A DNA stretch of 64,000 nt from assembly GCA_020002185.1 (NCBI GenBank), contig CM034534.1, positions 12,485,767 through 12,549,766 of the forward strand, written 5' to 3'. Shown in pieces: positions 9,246-19,878 of this stretch. The translations under genes and the position numbers were made by a program. Numbering within the stretch: position 1 is the stretch's first letter; each line of letters opens with the position of its first letter. The notes under the pieces were generated by a model. The model saw nothing but the letters and a program-made list of their open reading frames with translations, did no database searches and had not been told where the DNA came from. This DNA comes from Paraescarpia echinospica (Eukaryota > Annelida > Polychaeta > Sabellida > Siboglinidae).

Positions 9246-10902
9246 CAGAGGTGTCAACCCTGAGTATATGTTACCAGTGATATCTGGATCTGATATCTTT
9301 GAGATAAGCAGACAATCTTTACAAATTTATCGCAAAAACACACCAAACATTGTACAAAACAAGTAAAGTGAGTGTGCACTACTTTGGCCAATTTACTGTG
9401 GGCTGCGTGGGGTGCTCCAGGTTGTACTGGTGGGATGCCCACTTGGCCTCGCGCGGCATCTGTGGCTTCACGTCAAAGCAAATACTTTCATAGTTCATCT
9501 TGCATTGCATGAAAGCAGTAATCATGTCCGCGTGCAAGCTCTTGCGTGCCTCAGTGTGGATCTTGCGAACCACCGATATCTCTCTCTCGGAGTCTGCGTT
9601 GCTGTGTGGCAGACTGAGCAGGGCCTGCAACAGGCGAGCTAGGCAGGGAAAGAGCCGTTGCTGTAGAGGCGTCTTCAACGCCATCACATCAGCCCAGATG
9701 GAGTCGAGACGACGTGCCTGACCCCCAACCTCCGTGCTGACGACGTCGTCTGGAGGTACTAAAATCCGTCTTTCATGGTCTCTCCGTCGATATGATTTTT
9801 GTCAATTTTAAAATGGTTTTTGAGCAGTCAATAAAACAGCATATATAATAAATGTAAATAGTGACCTAAAAACTCCATCCAAAACACCAAAGATTTCCTC
9901 GCTTGTGCCGCCGTTGCACACTGGCATGTCCAGCAGGCGTGTGCGTGCCGCCCCGTCGCTGAAGAATCGGACCAGGACGACGAGCCGCTTCATCTCAGTT
10001 GCCAAGTATCGCTTGATAACGTGCGTGGTCTTCGTCTGTTTGCTCTTAAAGAATAACGGACTCCGCGATCATATTGTCCGGGCAACAGTTCGGTGAAATG
10101 GTCGGCGACGGCTGCTGGGAGGTTGTGCTCTGCCACAAAATATGCGAACATCACCACAGATTTTGTGGTCGAATCAGGAGTGACCGCCCTCGCCTTAAAA
10201 AAAGAAGTCGTCAGTGCGTCTTATCGAGCTGACTTCAGTTGCCTGTCATGCAATTTTGACTTGATATGCTCGCGAACATCATGTACGCCAGACCCCGCGA
10301 CCTTTCCGTCACGCAAACACACAGCGGCGTCTGCGCACTAGGCGTGATGCTTGACAGGCTTCGCCTTCGACTTGGTTATTATGCCGTTGAATAGCTGGAC
10401 CCATTCTGGCTGGAATATAGCCGCATAATTTTTCTACTTCTTTGCTTGTGGAGCATCCATAATTTTCTAGCGCAGTGGAATGTATGTGGTCAGGTTGCAA
10501 GAAATGAGACGTAAGCGAGGCGCCTTGCGGTGTTTCAAAATATGCCACCAGGGGCGCCGCCACCAAAACTAGTAATCGCCAAGCCCGCACCGCGGCGCCA
10601 AGAACGCTGCGGGGAATGAAATGTGAAGCACGGTGCGATTTATGAGTCGCATTTAGCGTAATAGAAATATTGGTGATGGATAGCGTATCGACAACTTGGC
10701 AGGAATTCGGGATCCACGGCCGACCGCGCTATATCCGAATACGCATTGTAAGTTAACGAGGCCCGTTATAACGAGGATTGAAAACAAATGAAAATAGTAA
10801 AATTACATAAATCCGTGAGCATCGTCTCTCACGGCCGTGAGCCTGTGTAAATCTAAAAAATCCGTGAGACTCACGGATAAACCGTGAGACATGACACCTC
10901 TG
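9246..10902 (-). mobile_element. hAT-type element 2 with 8-bp target duplication
   Basis: The termini are CAGAGGTGTCA (9246) and its inverse TGACACCTCTG (ending 10902), flanked on both sides by GTGTGGTG (9238-9245 and 10903-10910), an exact 8-bp target duplication as expected for hAT. The host repeat is itself GTGTGGTG-rich, which lowers the weight of the TSD slightly. The 1657-bp interior holds a - strand transposase with deletions. The terminal core is shared with hAT element 1, so both belong to one family or close sisters. Confidence 0.85.
9379..10460 (-). pseudogene. hAT transposase, decayed and internally deleted
   Basis: Starting at the ATG complement at 10460-10458, the text reads MDAPQAKK and then a stop. 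It resumes with QPEWVQLFNGIITKSKAK, and a cysteine/histidine block ending in DVREHIKSKLHDRQ (BED-like finger, about 10320-10250). About 10045-9870 reads TKTTHVIKRYLA, LVRFFSDGAARTRLLDMPV and GGTSEEIFGVLDGVF, the region flanking the first catalytic aspartate. The aspartate segment itself is gone. After an intron-like AT stretch, 9740-9379 reads ALLSLPHSNADSEREISVVR, then KIHTEARKSLHADMITAFMQ, the dimerisation domain, ending at a proper stop (9379-9381). At least two stops and a large deletion make it inactive. Confidence 0.8.
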
Positions 10903-11487
10903 GTGTGGTGTGATGTGGTGTGATGTGGTGTGGTGTGCTGTGACGGCAGATGAAGCATGACAATCCACGTGGCGTGGCGCAGGCGTCATGTATTAGCAAA
11001 TGTCACGTAATTACAGGCGTGACGTTATGTGACGGCAGACATCGTGTGATGACAGACGTGATGACAGACATTGTATGTTGACTGGTGACAGACACGGTCA
11101 AGCAGTGCGCCTAAAAGAAACGCAGAACATATTTAGGTTCATTACATGTATTTTCACAGAAATGCATAAATTCATGTTGTCTTATTTGCAGAAAAAAAAT
11201 AATGAACACAACTCATAAGAATCATAACAGAAAATGTAATGACTGGTTCACTTCACATAACGTTTATTTTGCAATGCGTTGTATCTTACCATACAGCACG
11301 GCTATTCGAACCTGCCATATCCGAACTCGTAGTCACTCGATAATTATTCGACCCAAAATAAATTTTCTATAGAAATTTGCACCAATGAAATGGCAATAAA
11401 ATAACAGAACATGACTTAGAATATTGGATATATGGAATATTCTGTTTATTACAAATAAATATTATTATTATTAATTTGTGCAAAATT
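10903..11487. repeat. Right outer arm of the composite element
   Basis: Subterminal minisatellite modules (10903-11110) are followed by the inverse of the left terminal 868-1260, including ATATGGAATATTCTGTTTAT and GAACCTGCCATATCC. It contains one copy of the unit that is expanded sevenfold in the left arm. Confidence 0.82.
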
Positions 11488-14400
11488 TTACACAAACGGT
11501 ATAAACAATTATACTACCCAGGCTAAGGTCTATAGTCGTATATGCAGTCTATATCACAACAAAGACAAATTCACTGTTTGAAATAAACAGTTCATCTTGC
11601 ATGCATCTGGTACGACGGGCAAGCTAAGCCTAAGCCTAAACTTAGGAAAGTTGGATAATTACTAGAGACTCTTGTCTTGGCGACCCACACAAAATGGCTA
11701 GGCAACCCAATTTTGGGTCTCGACCCAGGGATTATTAAGAACGTTGATGTAGGCCTATAATTGTAATATTGTATTATTGTGTCTATATAATGTTACAGTA
11801 TAATTTAATGTATACTCACGACCGGAAAATTCGGGGCAGGTCAAAATTCGTGGTACCGAAATCTCGTGTTCTAACCCTCTTGGGCTTGGCGAATTTTGAC
11901 GCCGCCGTCTTCGACAAGATTTGGATTTCGCCGGTATATTTTTGTAAGTACTTCACTCAAAACAACCTTTTAACAGTTTATTTGCAGAAACTGTAAGGAA
12001 TATGTGATAGAGATTTTGCACATAAATATATTACAGAAGAATTTGGTACGTCAGGTTAAATTAGTAAAAATGGCAAAACACGATTGGACCTACGAATATT
12101 GCCCCCACCAGTATAACTATAAGTAACGACTAACGTTACCTGTACTAATTCCATCACGCGTGTATCTTTCTTGTTATATTACACTTGCGACTTGGCCCTG
12201 TCGTGTATTGTTCCCGATTATAAATAAGTTTAAAAAGTATACTGGATATTGCAGCATATAAATGGAAGTGCAGATCTGCCGCTGCGCACTAAGTTTTTTC
12301 ATTTGCCGCATTCTGCCATCTAACGGATAATCAAGTAAACACTTCTGTGAAAAGAAACGCTTGTAACTTGTCAGAGTTGTAAACATCATTTTATATTACT
12401 TCTGTGTAATATGTAAGTTTGATTAAGTCTGTTTTGCAACTGATGGTTACCAACATAATTAATCTTCATAAATACTTGATTGATTGTGAAAAACATCGAA
12501 TTAAAACGAGTAACCCCGTCCGAAGAGATGGCGATAATTGATGGCGTTTGAACTTTGGGCCTAGGGCTAGGCCTAGGGCTAGGCTACTCTTTTGAGTCAC
12601 GATCACGGATTAGATTATTAGTGTATCATGTTGGTTTATAATTTAGTAGTGACCACTGACCAGTGACACTAGCAACTTGTATGGACATTGTCATAAATGT
12701 TGTGCAAAACTTGTCTCATTTGTGGTTTTGTCAGCAAACATGATTATGTCCTCATAGAATTCCCATCGTTTTAACCGCGGCGCAAGGCGCAACGAACTTT
12801 ACAAACTTACAAAGCTGCATGAATTCAAGCCCAGGCTCAAGGTCTGGACAAGGAATCATAGTATAAGGTGTATACCATAGCCATAATGGTTTCTTAACTT
12901 ATTTGGGTTTGCAGTATTATACATGTCGGTTAAATCTGTATGATCAGTATCATTATGTTGGTGCAAGTGTTCTTGCAAAGTTGATTATAAAGTCACCATT
13001 TTTGATCATAAAAATGGACTAGTCATTGTTTTGCCATTCCTGTACTCTACACATTTCTTGATTTAAACCACTATGTTCAAGTTTACATTGCTTCCTATGG
13101 TATGTGTATTATGAAAGGGTTAATGCATGTTTTGTTCCTAGTGATGTTTCCTTTCTCCATTACCATGTCTTCACAACATAGCACAGACAGACACATTTCC
13201 GTCAACCTAAAGTGGGCCTAAAGTTAGTCAATGGTAGCTGATTTCAAATAACTTAAATCAATTCACTAATTGGGTCATTCCGTTAAATCAATCAATTCTT
13301 AGGAAATTTTAAAAGTTGTCTCAGAATATGTTTAATTTTTAACCAGTGAATAATTGCCTGTATTTGAGAGTACTTCTGCAAAAAAACCTAAGCATTTGCA
13401 TACAAATTGTGTCCGTAATGTTTTGTTATGTGAACAGGGAGTAAACACCTAAAACCACACCCAACATATATACCTGGTTTCAGGGACCTCAATAATGAGA
13501 AGTTTACAAGTTACATATCTGAAATATACTAACTTTATAAACATATTGATATGTGAAGTATCTATGCAAAATTCAAGTATAATAGGGAGAAGGGTAATGG
13601 GTAACTGGGTGCAAGAACATTAATTTTAACAAAACATTTTGCTATTTCCAAAAGTGATTTCAGCAGCATATATTCCATTTGTATTGTATAGAACAGTAAG
13701 TAGATACCCACAAAACCAAAATATTGATCCCAGTATCCCTGACATTAGATGGATGGTCACAATTTGGACATTGTCATTGTACAATAACACAGTAATGAGA
13801 CACAGGCTGGGGAAATCAATTTTGGAAATAGTAAAATATGTTTTCCAATGTACATGAATGAATGAATACATGGATTTTACATAGATAATCTGTACCAATA
13901 CGTCTACATATTCAGCAAATTTCATATATTTAACTCATAAACTTCACATTAGCGAGAGAGGCATGTAAAAACATGTAAATGTAACGAGTACAGCTTTGAG
14001 CATTTAGCGCATACATCATCTTCGCATAATAGGGCATTGCGGACATAATTTACATGTCCATTTAATCACTGGTTGAAATTATGGCAATTCTGAGACACCA
14101 ATCTTTTGACCATTGGTTGATTTGACATGAGCTGACCCATTTGTGTTGTTGAAACCCTATTTATTTGTGTTTTATTCAAGGGTATACATTGTTTTCTGTC
14201 GTTTACATTTTAAGGAGAAATTTCAATTGTATAAAAGTAGGTTGTTGTGTCTTCCCCTTGCTCTAACGCGAGTCATGTTATAATAAGATGTAATTAAAAC
14301 CATGTTATGTAATCATGTTATGTAATCATGTTATGTAATCATGTTACTATTTGTTGGTATAATTTAATACGTTATGTTATTGGGTTCTTCTTCAAAGGAA

Positions 14401-14852
14401 TTTTGAAATGCATTATTATAGCATATGTATCCACATATGCTCTAATATAATGGCATAAATGTAAAGAAAATCACAGTGGAAATGCTGATTAATTAGTATT
14501 CTTTAACGTATTCTTTGTATTATTGATGTTTCTAACTGCTGTTCATTATTAAACATAGATCAATCTGATTTGCCCGACCACCCTCAAGCCTTTTGTGGTA
14601 TCTCAGACACATATACTGTTCAGGAGTTATTCCTACATTATCAGGTTATTTGTATCCTAAGAAAATATGCATAACTTTGTGCAAACAAATCTTCTCTCCC
14701 CATTGAGACATTTGTTGTAATTCACTCTTAATTTGTTAATGAAACTATAAAATTTATTGTAGTTAAACTATGAGTTGCTAAAAACGCATTAAAAAACTAA
14801 ACGTCAAATACTGATTTATTATAATAATAATAACAACAACACTACTACATAT
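11488..14852. other. AT-rich region, no certain gene; possible 5' flank of the exon chain
   Basis: No motif-bearing ORF was found. An exon-like stretch at about 11822-11945 is richer in CG, stays open, and runs into TTTTTGTAAGTAC, a good donor sequence. It could be a 5' exon of the gene whose exons start at 15478, but nothing ties them together. A direct run of GGGCTAGGCCTAGGGCTAGG lies near 12565. Confidence 0.35.
14301..14346. repeat. Short tandem repeat, 13-bp unit x 3.5
   Basis: CATGTTATGTAAT is repeated at 14301, 14314 and 14327, with a partial copy at 14340. Confidence 0.9.
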
Positions 14853-15372
14853 CAGAGCCAATATGTAACAAAGTACTTTTTCTTCGTTACTTTACATGAG
14901 TAGAAAAGTTTACTTTTCTTGAGTAATGAAGTACATTTTTTAGAAGTACTTTTACTTGTAACAAAGTACAATTAAGATGTACTTTTCTGATTGTAATGAA
15001 GTATCCATATTTTCTGTGTTACCATTTTGGAACTTCTTTTTGAAAATGATTGGTTCATCTGTGATTTGTAAAGTTTGATTTTTTGGCAAGGAGCTCTCAA
15101 CTAACTACAATATTTGCCAACTGGAATGTATTATTTTTGTGTAACAGTACAATTAAATAATGTGTTTGATTTATACAGTGAATGATGTTGTGTGGGCCAT
15201 TTTATATAGTCATTTGAGAAAAGTACTTTTGTGTTTACTTCAAGTACAGTTGTTTACTTAGTACTTCTACTTCAGGTACAATTTTTCAAAAGTATTTTTA
15301 TTTGTGTAGCTTCTTTCCTAGTTATTTGTATTTTTACTCAAGTACAAAATAAATGTACTTCTACCAGCACTG
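14853..15372. mobile_element. hAT MITE (520 bp) with perfect 8-bp TSD
   Basis: The insert starts CAGAGCC and ends with the inverse type CAGCACTG. It is flanked by identical CTACATAT copies at 14845-14852 and 15373-15380. Inside are many AAGTACTTTTACTTG-like modules in both orientations, a pattern known from non-autonomous hAT elements. It carries no coding sequence. A related relic lies at 31495-31655. It sits in the presumed intron 105 bp upstream of the exon at 15478. Confidence 0.88.
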
Positions 15373-15477
15373 CTACATATATAATTTCAATGGAATTCTT
15401 CTACTGTAAACTGTTTTCGGCGATGTTGTTATCTGATATACAGACTGTTTGATTGATGCTTCTGTTTTGTTATACAG

Positions 15478-18400
15478 ATGAAGTGGCCTTCCTACACCAA
15501 CCTGAAGACCTCTGATATGTTTCAATTCAACAGCTTAAATGACACATGGTAAGGGAAATCTAAAAGTTCAGTTTGTGATGAAATAAGGCTTAGAAAGCAT
15601 TGCATTTAGGAAGCATTGTGTACTAACTTAAAATAAAATTTAGCAAATATGCTAAAGATTATGTCAGATTTCAATATTTGATTAAAATGATAACTTGCTA
15701 GTTGAGAAAATCTGCAATATGCATGTTACTATGACTATTAAATTATATCTGTGACATCCTTCAAACCCAAAATGGGCTATGGAACTAATGGGAACAAATT
15801 CTATAAGAACATTGTTTGTTATATATAATAAAGTATTAATTCTTCCAGATGGCGGTAAATTATAAATAAATCTCCAACAATGCATGGTAATTATGCAATG
15901 CTAGCAATACGTAAATGAATATATGTTGGAAGTCTCAGTAAGCCAATAGCTTCCTTCATCTGTTTGTCATCTGAAGCTTATCACTTTGGAAGGCAATTTT
16001 ATTAAATCATGTTAAAATAGTAGTTTGTCAAACTGTGGTGTGTTAGTTTAGAAATACTCAAGGACCCTTGTAGCAATTGTTACGTGCTTAAGAGGCCTTT
16101 ACACTGGTGGGTCGCTTGTCAAATTGTACATGTGAGTGGTCGTTTAGTCTGACAAAGTAGGTATGTTATGACACAGTTGTTGAAAACCAGCCTATATATT
16201 TCAGACGTCAACTGGTTCCAAAAGATGACATAGTTTACATTCAGTCTCCATTTCTGTTGCCCCGAATGCCTTACGCATGCATAGGTGTTGGAACTGGGGG
16301 GGGAGGGTTTGGGGACTGAACCCCCCAATTTTTTTATGGTTGGGGCTGGAGATGTCTAGCTCCTATATTTTGCAAGGGGGATCCAGTTGGAGGTTCTGGG
16401 GAGCCTCAAGTTGGGTACAGTTGGATTTTTTGTTGAGCTTTGGGGGGGTAGCAGTTGAAAGGTTATTGTAAGCCTGACCCCCCAATATTCATCATCTTCT
16501 GAAGTCAATGCTTACACATTATTTGTAAGTGTTTTATATTTATACTTTTTAGGGGCAATAACACGATGTCATTACGAAAAGTATGAAAGATTGTAGGCCT
16601 ACATTTTTAATGTGTTATGCAAACTTGTGCTTTTTTTGCAGTTTGGGGCTGCTTCTCCCTGAGTGGCATATTTATGAGGGTTCCAAACGTTTGGACCATG
16701 CTCCCCCTGTTTGAAAATGTTTTCGTAATCTTGCCCTATATAACCAACCGAACCCCTGTATTTGAGCATGGAAAACCATTATTGACTACGTTTGGCCTCT
16801 CCTTTGGGATTCCGCTGCTTCTATTACTCAGTGACAGGGTACCATACATGGTTGATGCTTTAGACAATGTTGATGTCACAAAATAAACTAAAGTGAAAAA
16901 AAATCTACCAATAACATGTCACGAAATAAACTAAAGTGAAAAATTCCACCACTAACATGTCAAAAAGAAACTGAAGTGAAAAAATTCCAACAATAACATG
17001 TCACATTCTAACTTGACAACAAATTGTGTAGCTTGTGGTTAACGTTCTGGTGGCAACAGCAGTACGATATTATTCATTCTTAGCTTTGTCCTTCTGACAC
17101 ATGCTTTAACATAGCGCCTCATGTTTTGTTATGTTTATTGTCAAATAAACTATTTGCGAGTTTGCTATGTTGACACCATATTATGTAGATTGTCGATGTA
17201 AGCTTCGAAGCAAGTGTAGGTTACAGTGGCATTAAGGGCAACATCATTTATAAATTTTGAATATGAAATGAGTCACCAACGGTGATAATTGTTTCTCATA
17301 AACGTGTTATTTGTGTCTATTGGTGGGGTTAGATGTAATAGTTGCACATATTTGGATGTGGTTTACATGATATTGAACCAATGACTTTGATGTATGATTG
17401 TTATTTTGCCACCAGTCAAAGCGAGGAGGTCGAACAACAGTACAGCCACCAGGCGGCGCTAACAAAACTGGACGACATCAGCAAAATACTCCATAGTCTA
17501 CGGGATGAACTCCTTCGAAAAACTGGTCTGTCATTTTGTCTTTTCCACTCTCATTGATAGCCTTTTTGTATGTCTTCTTGTAGCAAAAATGTGGCTGATG
17601 CCTTTTTTGATTTGGTTGTTTCAACTGCGTTAACAAAATGTACACGTTTTTGCACCATTACACAATGCTTTCCGTGTTGCACTACTACCAAATTTCATCA
17701 ACGATCTTGCCATCTATTCAGAAAGAATGCATGCTTACAGTTACAATCTTCAAGGATACACTTACCTGATAGACGTTTTTCAGCTTGCTACAGTAACACA
17801 TTGTTTCTACTACTGCAACTCTACGTGAAAACAGCATTGGTGCTGCCTGACGTATACATGCACGCGATGGGCCGCATTCGCTTCTAATCAGAACATTGTG
17901 TTTATACTGAATGCTATCGACAGGAGGAGTGTACTAATTCAGCAACAAGTGTTTTTTGAGTTTGCAGAATAATGTGTACATCGGTAGTTAGGTACAAACA
18001 TGCAATAACCAACAATCATGCAGTGTTCATCTACCCTTAGTTATTCCGACTTCTATGCAAAAAGCACTGGCTTTTGTAGATGTTCTGAGTCTTTATCACT
18101 ACATGCTTTATGTGTATCCTTCCTCCTATCTTCCTTCTACGAATTGCACGGGGATGATTGTGGCAATCGTTGTCTGAGATGTTCGCAAATAATATCGACA
18201 TTCGAGAGAGAAAACTGATCTCATTTGCAGCTTTAATTGCAAGCATGATTACATTTTTGTAGTGAATTATTTAATGTAGAAGTAATGCTTTTTGCATAAT
18301 CATGACTTTTTCATCCAATTACATCATGTTGTTTTGGTGTTCCACAACATAATCATGTCGTATCCAGTGTAAGCTCCTTAAAAAGTATCCAGTGATACAC

Positions 18401-19847
18401 TGGATCCAGAACATAGAGAGTTCTGGTAACAGTGAATGTTAACGCTTGGAAGTTTGTTTCCCATTAAATAACGTCCGGATGCCAATGAATCTGGATTATT
18501 GGCATCCCGATTAACATCCAGATTTAAAAACAAGATTCCACAGTATGTAAAGAAAAAATTTTGATGATAAAATATATAAATTAGCCCTACTTCATTTGCT
18601 TCTAAAATAAGTATGAATTATCCCCGTGGTCAATAGCCAGCTGTGGCCGCCGTGATATTTATACAAAGTAAAAAGGTAAAATTAAAGGTAAGTTCTTATA
18701 TAGTGCAGTATCCAGTCCTCAGCACTGCTCAAAGCGGTTTACATTTTATTCCCTGGCAGACCTGTTCAATCAAACACCATCTCGACTTCTCTGGGGAGCA
18801 TTCAGCCACGCTGCATTTAATGCGCGATGACTATTCATACACAAATATCCACCACTGTCTATAGCCCGGTACTCATTCAAACTGCTGAGTGAAGTGAACT
18901 GAAGCAATGTAGAGTAAACTTGCCCAAGGTTCAACACCGCCGCACAGGATTAGAGCCCAGGTTCTCTCAGTCGAGAGTCCGAAGCTCTATCCACTGCGCT
19001 ACTGTGCTCCACTTATACACTAGGTTTGCACATTAGAACATTCATAAATGAAGAAGAACACAAGAAGACCAATTCATAATATACCGTGTTGATTTTCTGA
19101 CTGACAATGACGGTCGTTTAAGGTGAGGGTTCAGCGAGGTCGGAAGGGGAACAATCATTTGACCCTCTCCTTAGACATCCTGCTGGTTTATACAGTGTTC
19201 ATTGTTCTCACCCTCAGGCAATCAGACGGTATACCATGTCCACGGGTGGTGAATCAGACTCCATTTCTTTGACAAATTGTCCCAGGGGTGTCGCACTTCC
19301 CCTGAGGACAAACTGTGACAGGTATATTATACCTTCGTGTATTCTACTACATGTCTGGCTTCACTGGCCCATTGATTGGTGGCACAACACCATCTTTGTC
19401 ATAGCATCGTCATTGACAAACGATATATTTCACCATAGAAGTACTATTTTCCATCTGCTATAACTGTTGCTTTCAGATTTGAACATATGCAATTTGTACT
19501 GTTGACCAACTGTTTTAGCTAGATGGCACATTTATGCATCTACAAAGTGTGAGCATAATCGATGGTTAAAGTAAAGTTATAAATAGTAGCAAAGTCATAA
19601 ATACATAGATTTTGGATGGGTGTTGGGGGTATTCTTCAAACATTGCAGAAATCTGACCTAAACAGTGTGCATGTCCAAATTAGCAGTAATGTATGCCCAA
19701 GTCTACACACATGTTAACTGGACTATCTTAATAAAAAACAACAATAGTTCAGTAACTTTATTAAACAATTATCTACCATATAACTTTTTTAACACAACTT
19801 TTAAGTAACTTAGTGTATATGGTTAATATGTTTATATATACACAGTT

Positions 19848-19878
<31 letters not shown>

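Larger units (their letters stand above)
868..11487. mobile_element. Composite ~10.6 kb element bounded by long complex inverted arms, KDZ-type content
   Basis: The outer sequence 868-1260 is repeated in inverse orientation at 11215-11487. Both ends share TTTGTAATAAACAG, the following ATATTCCATATATCC text and the ATATGGCAGGTTCGA segment, in the same order. Further in, 1262-1470 matches the reverse complement of about 8985-9150, a degenerate TCACGTCTGTCAT-type minisatellite. The right arm is interrupted by the hAT element at 9246-10902. Between the arms lie KDZ transposase-like fragments on both strands. I infer one old DNA transposon with structured subterminal repeats that was later invaded by other elements. 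No convincing target duplication was found outside the arms, so the exact ends are uncertain. The alternative is an inverted duplication of a repeat that merely happens to flank KDZ debris. Confidence 0.5.

Noticed and set aside
11620..11640. Telomere-like TAAGCCTAAGCCTAAA run
   Set aside because: Only about three units and not the animal TTAGGG repeat; chance low-complexity sequence.
16617..16886. 89-codon hydrophobic ORF as an exon of the candidate gene
   Set aside because: A TTTTTTGCAG acceptor exists, but the phase does not fit the exon at 15478, and no donor follows.
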